Positions 6,574 to 14,225 are shown, counted from the first letter of the stretch. The stretch: 19,981 nt of DNA from CAVLCC01 sp963624975 (GCA_963624975.1 CAVFRF010000006.1:1-19981), one strand, 5' to 3'. A program made the numbers and translations. Notes: a model not told the origin generated them from the letters alone.

Positions 6574-7371
6574 ATGGAATATGGAAAATGCCCCGAGTGC
6601 GGGGCGAACGTCGACTTGAATGCACGATTTTGCGCCTCGTGTGGCAACAGTCTTGTTCAGGTAGAGAATACCGACACGAGTAATGTGCAGATGGTTGAAC
6701 AGACCGCTTCTGAAGATACGCCTGTTAGCGATTCGAACGATTGCTGTTCGCAACCCGAACCGGAGACAATTGTTTCTCCAGCCGATTCGGGATTGCCTGC
6801 AAAGCCCAAGAAGCGAATCGGGCTTATTGTGGCAGGCGTAGCCGTTGCGGCAATTGTCGTTGCCTGCGTAGCAGTGTTTGGCATGCTGTCCGCTCAGCGC
6901 AATTCCTACAACGAGTACGTAGACAATCTAACTTCCGCTAGAGCCACGATGCTCGATGGCGCCGCGCAGGCGGAGACCGTCTGCAACACGGTTTACAAGA
7001 TCTGGCACGCGGCAATCTTTGAAGATGACGAGGACTGGGACAGCGATATAGCGGCATACAAATCCGACGATTTCAACGATGCTCTGGCGATGTACTATGC
7101 GGACTCCTCTACGAAGCAGAAGGTGAGCGAGATTAAGACAAATCAGTCCGAAGTAGACGAGCTGATGTCCAAGCTCAACAATCCACCAGACGACATGAAG
7201 ACCGCCTGCTCCACCCTTAACGACATGTATGAGGTGTACTCGAACCTGACCGGTTTGGCTGTGAGTCCCACTGGGAGCCTCCAAACGTTCAGCAGCAATT
7301 TTCACCAGTATGACAATGATTTCTTGACCAAGTTCAAGAAACTGGAGAACCAGATACCGGAGAAGAAGTAG
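6574..7371 (+). CDS. Zinc-ribbon membrane-anchored protein of unknown function
   Basis: The 265-residue protein begins with a zinc ribbon: C6-P-E-C9 and C20-A-S-C23 in MEYGKCPECG...FCASCG. A Ser/Glu-rich linker follows to about residue 77, then KPKKR and one membrane helix at about 82-105. The remaining ~160 residues, mainly helical and polar, would lie outside the cell. I chose the ATG at 6574 because AGAGGAAAGG lies about eight bases upstream and the ribbon starts at once. An in-frame ATG at 6403 would add 57 residues of unrelated character. The layout parallels the protein at 17819, but the outer domains show no obvious similarity. The function is unknown. Confidence 0.8.
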   Translation: MEYGKCPECGANVDLNARFCASCGNSLVQVENTDTSNVQMVEQTASEDTPVSDSNDCCSQPEPETIVSPADSGLPAKPKKRIGLIVAGVAVAAIVVACVAVFGMLSAQRNSYNEYVDNLTSARATMLDGAAQAETVCNTVYKIWHAAIFEDDEDWDSDIAAYKSDDFNDALAMYYADSSTKQKVSEIKTNQSEVDELMSKLNNPPDDMKTACSTLNDMYEVYSNLTGLAVSPTGSLQTFSSNFHQYDNDFLTKFKKLENQIPEKK

Positions 7372-7405
7372 TGGGGATCATACGGTCTGTGCCCTACCCC
7401 TAATC

Positions 7406-7645
7406 TCACCACGCATCGTCGATCATCTCCTTGGAAACATCGTCGGCGAAATCGCAGGCTTCCGACTCCTGTGCAAATGGCTCCGGTGCCATGCGAACGT
7501 CGAAGGGGAAACCGCCGCACTCGTTGAACTTCTTCACGAATACGCTGATGGCCGCAGATGGCGTAAGACCCAGGGCGTCGGCGGTCCGGGTGAATCTTTC
7601 CTTGTCCTCGATGCTGATTCGCGCGTTAAGGGTTGACGTAGACAT
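7406..7645 (-). CDS. RelB/DinJ-type antitoxin, apparently orphan
   Basis: The 79-residue protein has the ribbon-helix-helix form of RelB/DinJ antitoxins. The strand region LNARISIEDKERF is followed by ALGLTPSAAISVFVKKF and then GGFPFDVRM, where family members usually have GIPF. An acidic C-terminal tail follows, of the kind that covers the toxin. The start ATG at 7645 has GGGAGG seven bases upstream. Such antitoxins repress their own promoter and neutralise a RelE/YafQ-type RNase. No toxin gene is visible downstream: only 34 bp separate it from the convergent zinc-ribbon gene. It is therefore solitary here, or its toxin is elsewhere or lost. Confidence 0.8.
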   Translation of the reverse strand: MSTSTLNARISIEDKERFTRTADALGLTPSAAISVFVKKFNECGGFPFDVRMAPEPFAQESEACDFADDVSKEMIDDAW

Positions 7646-7694
7646 GGCGTACCTCCCGGATGCGATCCTAGAACTAGCACAATAGTAGCACATC

Positions 7695-7721
7695 GTTGGC
7701 AATATATACCTAAATGCCAAC
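7695..7721 (-). promoter_or_regulatory. Inverted repeat upstream of the antitoxin gene (candidate operator)
   Basis: GTTGGCA (7695-7701) and TGCCAAC (7715-7721) are perfect 7-bp arms around an AT-rich 13-base spacer, 50 bp before the antitoxin start. RelB-type antitoxins bind inverted repeats in their own promoters. A TACTAT box (minus strand, 7682-7687) could be the -10, but no good -35 was seen. Confidence 0.45.
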
Positions 7722-7833
7722 AATCTTTTCAATCATGTCAAAATAGAGGGCTATTGCTACTTGCAAAACTGCTTATGTGGACTGACGTGGTAGAAACCCG
7801 CGCTGCCGAGCTCTCTTGCCTGAAAGCCCATCT

Positions 7834-7911
7834 CGGAGGTTTCCGAGCGGTTGGGATCCGGTAAGGATCTGTTTAGATTCTGGTTAGAAACGGTTAAGAA
7901 TTTCGGAAGGT
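7834..7911 (+). promoter_or_regulatory. Phased direct-repeat element, copy 1
   Basis: This 78-bp element is 72/78 identical, without gaps, to 9270-9347. Its last 45 bp are identical. It contains units starting at 7849, 7860, 7871, 7882 and 7892 (GGTTGGGATCC, GGTAAGGATCT, GTTTAGATTCT, GGTTAGAAAC, GGTTAAGAA), about one helical turn apart. It can also form RNA hairpins: CTCGGA-GGTT-TCCGAG at 7832-7847 and AGGATCT-GTTT-AGATTCT. It lies 230 bp before the surface-protein gene. Confidence 0.7.
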
Positions 7912-7940
7912 CCACGCGCAAATGCTATGCGCTGCAGAGT

Positions 7941-7966
7941 GGCTCGTCACTTGCAAGTGACGAGCC
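7941..7966. repeat. Perfect 26-bp palindrome
   Basis: GGCTCGTCACTTG (7941-7953) is followed directly by its exact reverse complement (7954-7966), with no spacer. No T-run follows. It lies between the phased-repeat element and the TATAAT promoter, so it may be an operator or a transcript hairpin. Confidence 0.6.
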
Positions 7967-8021
7967 AAGGATTCCACCTTGCGCTATGTAAGACCGCATT
8001 GGCGAATAAAGATTCGATTCA

Positions 8022-8053
8022 TCGACAAAATCGGGGGGGGGAAGTTATATAAT
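8022..8053 (+). promoter_or_regulatory. Putative phase-variable promoter with G9 spacer tract
   Basis: A consensus TATAAT lies at 8048-8053, and TCGACA (8022-8027) resembles a -35. The 20-base spacer between them contains nine consecutive G (8033-8041). Loss of two or three G would give the ideal 17-18-base spacing. Slippage in such tracts is a known way to vary promoter strength in other bacteria. The downstream gene encodes a surface protein. The -35 assignment is an inference. Confidence 0.5.
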
Positions 8054-8141
8054 CGAAAAGCTCTGTTAGCTTTTTCTGGAGTGGGCCGGGATTAGCTGTA
8101 GAGAATTTCAATTCGATAATACTGGGGTGATAGGAGATTAA

Positions 8142-9215
8142 ATGAAGCGCATATTCAGTATTATTCTGGCACTTTCACTCGTGCTTTGTGCTCTTCCCGC
8201 CACGGCGATGGCCGATGACACCAGCCAGGTTACGTCTATCGACGCGACCGTAACGCCCATACTGGGGGCGAAAATCGGCACATACGGATCCAACATAGCT
8301 GCCACGCATGTCAAAGGGTTCACCGCCACACCGACGGACCGTACGAAGGGAGGGCTGATTCTCTACGACGTTATTTGGCACAAGATCTCGGATGCAGACT
8401 ATACGGGCGTCGTGGCGGACGACGAGGCCAAGATGGCACTTGTAACCGACGAGAACGAAGTGTTCCAGGATGGCTACCATTACTATGTGATCGCACAGTT
8501 TGCCGATTATGACGATGCGACCGTCTCGTATCTCCCCTTTGCCGACACCGTTACCGGAACCATTAACGGGGAAACTGCATCAAGTGTGCTGCTGGGCGGC
8601 AACTTGATCCTATCCGTAGCAGCTTACGTCGACGTTTCCGGATTCTACGATATCGATATGACCATCGCCGCACCTGCTCTCGGCGCAGCAGCCGACTACG
8701 AGCCGACTTATGTGGTCACCGATGATCTGTACGAGGACAAGTACGAACTCGGCGAGACATCTGTCGAAACGATTTGGTACAAGGTGGGGAAAGATAGCTA
8801 CAAAGGCGTTGACGATAGCGCATGGGTAGAAATGGAAGAGGGCGAAGAATACGCGACGGGCTATTACTACATGGCCAAGTTCGAAGTCCTGGAGTACAAC
8901 AATCCCGCGTATGACTGGCTGTTCAGAACCATAAGCACCGAGCTTACCGGAAGCCTGAATGGCGAGGATTTCGATAAGATAGTTGTTGCGGACGACCAGT
9001 ATCACGCGCAGCTCTACAAGTGCTTCGAGCCCCTTGCGGAGAAGAAGGCAGACGATCCTGCGACCACGCCCGCATCTGCCGCGTCTACGGATAATACGAA
9101 CTATCCCAAGACCGCCGACAGCAACGTCTCCCTCGGGCTGGTTCTGCTCTTTGTGGGCGGCGGCGCAATCGCAGCAACGGCGCTTGCAAGCAGAAAGAGG
9201 AAGTACAGCAAATAA
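8142..9215 (+). CDS. Secreted cell-wall-anchored surface protein with two related domains
   Basis: The 357-residue protein has a signal peptide (KR, then a hydrophobic stretch, likely cut after A24 in AMA-DD). Two related ~130-residue domains follow. Each contains a WYK/WHK-type motif and then a GY-Y-Y element: IWHKISDADY and DGYHYYVIAQF in the first, IWYKVGKDSYKG and TGYYYMAKFEV in the second. The tail has a Thr/Ala linker, YPKTAD at 321-326, a hydrophobic helix and RKRKYSK. This is the layout of a sortase substrate, but the motif is YPKTA rather than LPxTG. GGAG sits six bases before the ATG. Expression may be controlled by copy 1 of the phased-repeat element and the G9 promoter. A strong terminator follows. 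The ligand or role is unknown. Confidence 0.8.
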   Translation: MKRIFSIILALSLVLCALPATAMADDTSQVTSIDATVTPILGAKIGTYGSNIAATHVKGFTATPTDRTKGGLILYDVIWHKISDADYTGVVADDEAKMALVTDENEVFQDGYHYYVIAQFADYDDATVSYLPFADTVTGTINGETASSVLLGGNLILSVAAYVDVSGFYDIDMTIAAPALGAAADYEPTYVVTDDLYEDKYELGETSVETIWYKVGKDSYKGVDDSAWVEMEEGEEYATGYYYMAKFEVLEYNNPAYDWLFRTISTELTGSLNGEDFDKIVVADDQYHAQLYKCFEPLAEKKADDPATTPASAASTDNTNYPKTADSNVSLGLVLLFVGGGAIAATALASRKRKYSK

Positions 9216-9236
9216 CAAGGCAAGTTGATTTCAAGA

Positions 9237-9263
9237 CGGCTACCGAAAGGTAGCCGCCTTTTT
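9237..9263 (+). terminator. Intrinsic terminator of the surface-protein gene
   Basis: CGGCTACC (9237-9244), a GAAA loop, and GGTAGCCG (9249-9256) are followed by CCTTTTT. It lies 21 bp after the stop codon and directly before copy 2 of the repeat element. Confidence 0.85.
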
Positions 9264-9266
9264 GCT

Positions 9267-9347
9267 GTCCGGAGGTTTCCGGGCGGTTAGATTTCGGTAA
9301 GAATCTGTTTAGATTCTGGTTAGAAACGGTTAAGAATTTCGGAAGGT
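9267..9347 (+). promoter_or_regulatory. Phased direct-repeat element, copy 2
   Basis: The element matches copy 1 over 78 bp (9270-9347). Units GGTTAGATTTC, GGTAAGAATCT, GTTTAGATTCT, GGTTAGAAAC and GGTTAAGAA start at 9285, 9296, 9307, 9318 and 9328. It ends 60 bp before the abi start codon, so it probably includes or flanks the abi promoter. Hairpins GTCCGGA-GGTT-TCCGGGC (9267-9284) and AGAATCT-GTTT-AGATTCT are possible. Several differences from copy 1 preserve pairing. Confidence 0.7.
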
Positions 9348-9407
9348 TCGTGCTCTACCCTTGTTGCGACAGCAGTTGATACGGCAACGGGCGAGGGGAG
9401 AGGAGCC

Positions 9408-10367
9408 ATGACGGAAGGCGAAAGCGCGGGACGCCCTAAGGCGCTGCTCACCGTCGAGCAGCAGATCGAGCATCTCAAGTCCAAGGGCGTGACGTTCGAG
9501 CTGTGCCCCGAGCACGAGGCCGCAGAGTACCTCGCCGGGCGCACCTACTACTTCAAGCTCGCTGCGTACCGCGTCCTGTTCGACAAGCGCGTGGGTGGCA
9601 GCCGCGACGGGCAGTACGTCAACCTCGACTTCGGGCATCTAAGGGCGCTGGCATCGCTCGACCGAGATTTGCGATACGCGTTGCTCCCGCTCACGCTCGA
9701 CGTGGAACACGCCGCGCGCACAAAGCTCATGTGCATCGTCACCGAGCGGGAGGACGAAGACGGCTACTCGGTATCGAGGGACTACATGGAGTCTTTGAAC
9801 CATAACGAACGGCGAAGGCGCGAGGGCGAGGTCGCCATGCTGCGAGAGGACGTGTACAGCTCGAATCTAGTTCGCAAATACGGCAAGCCATCCGACATGC
9901 CGATGTGGGTGCTGATGGAGGTGGTATCTTTCGGCACCCTGATAGACATGTATCTGTACTGCGCCGAGCGGTGGAACGATAAAGACATGCGACACGAGCA
10001 CTATATGCTGAGACAGTCGAAATCCGTCCGAAATGCATGCGCGCATTCGTCAAACATCCTTAACGGGATTACGGGCGTGGATGCCTCGATATCTACAGAT
10101 GCAGCTGTGTACAAGGCGCTGGCGGAATCCGGATTCTCGCACCGCGTGAGAACATCGCGAATGAAGAACCCGCGTATCAGGCAGATCGTCACCCTGCTGT
10201 ACCTCCACACTAGGTTTGTGACGAATGGCAGCGGGAAGACGAGGGCGAAGGAAAGCCTTCGGGCACTTGGTGGCGGCTTGACGCACATGCTTGGCATCGT
10301 GCCATCCAACGATGCGTTACGCGCCCAGCTCGGTTTTCTGTCTTCGGTGATTGACAGATGGTTTTGA
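9408..10367 (+). CDS. Abi_2 family abortive-infection protein (HEPN-like)
   Basis: The 319-residue protein matches the Abi_2 family (AbiD/AbiF type). The N-terminus has LLTVEQQIEHLKSKG and then YLAGRTYYFKLAAYRVLF, the usual opening of the family. The central R208-N209-A-C-A-H213 fits the R-N-x3-H motif of HEPN ribonucleases. The known role of the family is phage-induced cell arrest or RNA cleavage in the cytoplasm. It has no partner gene in an operon. It begins 60 bp after the phased-repeat element and ends before a very strong terminator, so it is a single-gene unit. GGGGAGAGGAG lies just before the ATG. A remnant of a relative, also beside a phased array, lies at 5859. Regulation by the element is inferred from position. 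Confidence 0.85.
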   Translation: MTEGESAGRPKALLTVEQQIEHLKSKGVTFELCPEHEAAEYLAGRTYYFKLAAYRVLFDKRVGGSRDGQYVNLDFGHLRALASLDRDLRYALLPLTLDVEHAARTKLMCIVTEREDEDGYSVSRDYMESLNHNERRRREGEVAMLREDVYSSNLVRKYGKPSDMPMWVLMEVVSFGTLIDMYLYCAERWNDKDMRHEHYMLRQSKSVRNACAHSSNILNGITGVDASISTDAAVYKALAESGFSHRVRTSRMKNPRIRQIVTLLYLHTRFVTNGSGKTRAKESLRALGGGLTHMLGIVPSNDALRAQLGFLSSVIDRWF

Positions 10368-10410
10368 CAGGGGATAATAGTTGTGGATAAAAAAATCTTC
10401 GGGTTTTGTA

Positions 10411-10446
10411 AGGCGGGGTCGCGAAAGCGGTTCCGCCTAGTTTTTT
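10411..10446 (+). terminator. Strong intrinsic terminator after abi
   Basis: A 12-bp stem (10411-10422 with 10427-10438, outer AGGCGG/CCGCCT, three G-T pairs inside) closes a GAAA loop and is followed by AG and six T. It lies 43 bp after the abi stop codon. Confidence 0.9.
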
Positions 10447-10652
10447 ATTGGCAAGCAAATTGGAACTCGCCCCCTGCATTCCCGTCATTTTCGGTGAGGG
10501 TGGAAATCTCGGATGAACTCCAACTCAAACTGACGGATTACCGGGTACTTTACGATTTGAATCTAGCATTTGGTCGTTGATTATAAGTTTGATTTAGTTC
10601 AAAATATAGCAATATCCGAACAGACCATGCAACGAGCGAAAGAGAGCCCGCC

Positions 10653-13505
10653 ATGGATTCCAGAATCTCCAAAACACTTGCCATTGTTCTTGCGATCGTG
10701 CTCTGCGTTCCAACCGCTGCCTGCCAGTCTGGCGGGAACACCAGCACAAGTGCTGAGGGCTATCGTTGGGAGAACTTCGACGACGGCTCGGATGTGTTGT
10801 CGCTCGATGTACCCTACATTCCGTCGAATGCGGATTCGCTCGACTTCAACGTGATTTTGGAGAAGGGGAAGCTGGCCGACAGCCTGTCGGTCGAAGACGT
10901 GACCCTTGGCAGTGCGCTTGATGGCTGGAACGTCGATTCCGCAGAGCGCAAGGACGACGTGACGCTCGAGGTGAAGGCCAGCCGGCCCGACGGCCTTGCC
11001 AACAACGGCGCTTCGCTGGCAAGCGTGGCGCTCGGCGCCGGAACGGTTGTCGATGTCGAGACCGCCGAGGCCAGCGAGCAGGAGACAGACCAGAGCCAGG
11101 CTCAAGCTCAGGACGCGGACAAGAACAAGATGGTCACGTCTGACGAAGTGAACGAGATGAAGGGCGTCGAGTGGCCCGAGGATGCGGTGATCGTCAATAA
11201 AGACGAAGAGGCCGTCAGCATCGAGACCAAGGAAGTCGTGGCAGACACGCCCGAAGAGGTTGCCTCGCTTCTGGAGAAGATAGAAGACGGCACCATCGAT
11301 TCGGAGGAAGACCTCGAGGCGTTCGCGGAGGAAAACTCTGCGAACGACGATACCGAAAGCGTCGACGCAGTGGAGGATACCGGGGAGGCCGCAACGCCCT
11401 ACGAGGTCTATGCGGTGTTCGCGAACCCTGCCCTAACGGTCGATTTTGACAAGAGCGATGTGAGCGGCAAAACCTACAAGGCCACAATTGAGGCAAGCGA
11501 CTTTGCCCTGAGCACGGAGCTTACCATGGATAGTTTCTCGCTGGTTGGCGCCGACGGCTGCAGCATCGATAAAGTCGACGGCCAGAGCGAGAGCGAAGTG
11601 GAGGTCCAGATCGTCCTCCCGCAAGACGATGATGTATCGGTTCTCGAGGGCGCGCAGCTGGTCTTGAAGGGAGACTCGAACGAGTCGGAGGCCGACGTGG
11701 TCTGCGCTATCGAGGTTCCCGAAGCCTGGCTCGACCTGCAGTTCGACTATACCGACACCGAGGCGGGCACTGTGACTCTCATCGCAGAGCTGAACAACTC
11801 AAAGAGCGAACTCAACAAGGACAACTTGAGCTTGAACGTTGATGGAACCGAAGTGTCGCCGACTTCTGTGACTGCGAACGACGATGGCACATATGCCGTG
11901 ACGCTTGATGCGAAATCCGTTTCCGATGGCTCTGCTGTTACCGCGAGCGTCGAAGGCGCCCAGAACGTACTCGGCACAGCCGTGGAAGTCGCGCCCTGCA
12001 CAGCGCTGGTGGACCTTGACGACGGAACTCGCGCCATCACGGAATCCGATCTTGATGGTCTGCTTTCCGAACTTGGAAAGAAGGGTCTCACGTCTCTCGC
12101 GTCGTTTGGCTGGGAGACGTTCTTCAAAAAGGTTCTGGATCCGGAGAACAGAGCCGGTCTTTACGATGTGAGCAACAACGAGGTCCTGTCGAACGTGGTC
12201 AAGGTCCAGCAGCAGCTCGACGACCTCACGTTCATCGTGAACGCCCTCAACCACAACGTTTTGACCGGCCAGAAGTCGACCGAGATCAACGATGCGAGGA
12301 GCCTGATATCTCGCATCAAGACCGAAGAGCTGCAACTGTGCGATCAGGTCAAAGACATATACAACACGGCGGACCCGGTGCAACGCGAGGAGAAGCTGAG
12401 GACCTTCGCAGGAAACACCGGGCAGAAGGCACTGATCGACAATCTGGCGACCGATCTGGGCGTGCTCTACGACAAGATCATGGGCGCGGACTCGTCTACA
12501 GACCACGACCTCATCACGCTCTACGACGAGTTGATGGCCCTCTCGTACAACTGGGGCGCGCAAACATACGCGTCTAGGCAGAACTTCAGGACGTCTCTGG
12601 CAACCGTGTGGACCAATGGGGCCGAGATCGTTGCATTGGCCTACGGAATCCAGACGAAAGACTTCGAGGCGGGCAAAACGGGCTGGAGCTGGCGTTCGTA
12701 TCTCGACACGCTTGACGAGCAGACGAAGAACGTGAACACCCTAATCAACGAAACGCATGCAATCGACATGAGCGTGTACAGGCATGGCGGAGACTTTGGC
12801 GACCTGAACGAGTATGGCGATTATACCGACGAGCAATTCGACGGATTGATTTCCGGGATAATCAATGATGAAACCTACGACGAGGACCTTGCCTTCGATG
12901 AGCAGGAAGCAGATATCAACGAGGTCAACAACATTCGAGCCAAGGTAAAGGCACTCAGGGACATAGGTGCGGGCAAGGATCCGCTCACGCTCTACTGCAA
13001 TACGACTGGAACGTGGTACAAGGTTCTCAATGGTGCGGACACGGAGAACAAATGGGACAAGGGCTTTCAGACTTTCAGATGGGACAAGGGTTTTCTCAAT
13101 TCCAACGGCTATGCGAGTTCCCCATTTGGAAATTACAAGAATAAGGACTCGCTCACCAACTGGGATGATTCCTACATGAATACCGTGCAGGCAAAGACTT
13201 TGGCGAGCAGATTGCACGATGGCCAAACGTTGAAGACGGAATTGGAAAGCGTGGGCTTCAAGACGGCAAAGTACTTTGTAACCTCGGAGAGGTTCGATCG
13301 CAAGGAATATGTCACCTACACTAACAACGACTGGTACTTCGATACCTTCGAAGTCGACAAGGCCAATGCCAAAGGCGAGGGCTTCACGAAGGAAAAGCAG
13401 CATTACGATGCCTCTGACCGCTATGCGTTGGTAACCTATGTCAAGCACTTCAACTGGTGCACTCCCGCATCGGATATGTTTGTCCTGAACAAGGTTACGA
13501 TTTAG
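10653..13505 (+). CDS. Large secreted or lipid-anchored protein of unknown function
   Basis: The 950-residue protein starts with a signal sequence and a near-lipobox TAAC at 21-24. T at -3 is unusual, so it may be a lipoprotein or simply secreted. Residues about 40-135 and 255-460 look like beta-rich, Ig-like modules. They are joined by Gln/Ala-rich and very acidic linkers at about 140-255 that are full of Glu, Asp and Val. Residues about 470-740 are mostly helical. The C-terminal ~170 residues are aromatic-rich, with WDKGF repeated at a nine-residue interval. A helical bundle between beta modules occurs in some toxins and adhesins, but no family was recognised. The ribosome binding site is weak (GAAAGAGAG). 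It stands alone between the abi terminator and a C8G8 palindrome. Confidence 0.75.
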   Translation: MDSRISKTLAIVLAIVLCVPTAACQSGGNTSTSAEGYRWENFDDGSDVLSLDVPYIPSNADSLDFNVILEKGKLADSLSVEDVTLGSALDGWNVDSAERKDDVTLEVKASRPDGLANNGASLASVALGAGTVVDVETAEASEQETDQSQAQAQDADKNKMVTSDEVNEMKGVEWPEDAVIVNKDEEAVSIETKEVVADTPEEVASLLEKIEDGTIDSEEDLEAFAEENSANDDTESVDAVEDTGEAATPYEVYAVFANPALTVDFDKSDVSGKTYKATIEASDFALSTELTMDSFSLVGADGCSIDKVDGQSESEVEVQIVLPQDDDVSVLEGAQLVLKGDSNESEADVVCAIEVPEAWLDLQFDYTDTEAGTVTLIAELNNSKSELNKDNLSLNVDGTEVSPTSVTANDDGTYAVTLDAKSVSDGSAVTASVEGAQNVLGTAVEVAPCTALVDLDDGTRAITESDLDGLLSELGKKGLTSLASFGWETFFKKVLDPENRAGLYDVSNNEVLSNVVKVQQQLDDLTFIVNALNHNVLTGQKSTEINDARSLISRIKTEELQLCDQVKDIYNTADPVQREEKLRTFAGNTGQKALIDNLATDLGVLYDKIMGADSSTDHDLITLYDELMALSYNWGAQTYASRQNFRTSLATVWTNGAEIVALAYGIQTKDFEAGKTGWSWRSYLDTLDEQTKNVNTLINETHAIDMSVYRHGGDFGDLNEYGDYTDEQFDGLISGIINDETYDEDLAFDEQEADINEVNNIRAKVKALRDIGAGKDPLTLYCNTTGTWYKVLNGADTENKWDKGFQTFRWDKGFLNSNGYASSPFGNYKNKDSLTNWDDSYMNTVQAKTLASRLHDGQTLKTELESVGFKTAKYFVTSERFDRKEYVTYTNNDWYFDTFEVDKANAKGEGFTKEKQHYDASDRYALVTYVKHFNWCTPASDMFVLNKVTI

Positions 13506-13520
13506 CCGGCATTAACCGCT

Positions 13521-13536
13521 CCCCCCCCGGGGGGGG
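13521..13536. repeat. C8G8 homopolymer palindrome
   Basis: Eight C are followed by eight G, 16 bp after the stop of the large secreted protein and 38 bp before the convergent gene's stop. It can fold on itself and could end transcription from both sides, but it lacks T-runs. Such tracts are prone to slippage and assembly error. Confidence 0.7.
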
Positions 13537-13574
13537 CGACGAGCACGGCGGCATGTGCCATGTTTGCGGCGAAC

Positions 13575-14225
13575 CTACCCGAAGGTCGTGTACTCGTACA
13601 CCGTTAGCACCACCATGCCCGCGGCCACCGCTAGCGTGAGCGCGATGCGTCCGGCATCGGGCAGGCGGCCCAGCAGCTTGGTGCCAAGCGGGTACGTGAT
13701 CCACACGAAGAAGGAGAGCAGGATGGCGATGAGGATGTCGTTCACGATCCAGGCCTGCCCCAGGATGTTGCCCGGCAGCTGCGAGTTGTCCCACAGCGGG
13801 TAGTTGCCGTACTGGTCCGGCTGGTTTTGGATGAACCCCTGCATAAGCTCAGCGCCCATGGCAACGAAGATGCTCACGACGAAGAAGTGGATGCCCGCGC
13901 GGATGCCGGATTGCCGCCACTTTTCGAGCATCGAGCGATACGGCACCAGCACGATGGAGGCCAGCACCACGCCCACGCCGTAGACGAAGAACGGGTAGTT
14001 GATGTCGTTCCAGACACCGGAGCTTGGATCCACGATGCCGAAGAAGTAGTCGTTGAAGAGGCAGTAGACCCATTCGCACCAATGGCCCACCACGCTGAAG
14101 ATGCAGAAGTAGACCACCATGTCGCACCAGAAGCGCCAGTCGCGAAGGCGACGCATGCTCTTGCGCCAGATGTCGCTTATGCGTTCGGGCTGGGTCTGCT
14201 CGTTGTCGTCTGATGCGTTTGCCAC
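13575..14225 (-). CDS. Putative ABC-transporter type IV / CmpB-like membrane protein
   Basis: The 216-residue protein has about five membrane helices. YFCIFSVVGHWCEWVYCLF near the N-terminus resembles the YFxxYSxxGWxxEVxxY motif of the CmpB-like putative ABC-transporter type IV family, and YPFFVYGVGVVL resembles its later PIYGFG segment. Function is unproven for this family. The frame is open far upstream, but GTG at 14225 is the likely start: AGGAG lies six bases before it and a polar N-terminus (ANASDDNEQTQPE) leads into the first helix. It converges with the large secreted protein gene. Its upstream side meets a dtd remnant, so its arrival probably accompanied the loss of dtd. Confidence 0.65.
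   Translation of the reverse strand: MANASDDNEQTQPERISDIWRKSMRRLRDWRFWCDMVVYFCIFSVVGHWCEWVYCLFNDYFFGIVDPSSGVWNDINYPFFVYGVGVVLASIVLVPYRSMLEKWRQSGIRAGIHFFVVSIFVAMGAELMQGFIQNQPDQYGNYPLWDNSQLPGNILGQAWIVNDILIAILLSFFVWITYPLGTKLLGRLPDAGRIALTLAVAAGMVVLTVYEYTTFG

Larger units (their letters stand above)
7646..8141. other. Regulatory gap between the antitoxin and the surface-protein gene
   Basis: No gene was found in these 496 bp. In order they hold a candidate antitoxin operator (7695-7721), the phased-repeat element copy 1 (7834-7911), a perfect 26-bp palindrome (7941-7966), a G9 tract with a TATAAT box (8033-8053), and a weak hairpin AAAAGCT/AGCTTTT (8056-8074) just after that promoter. Confidence 0.6.
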
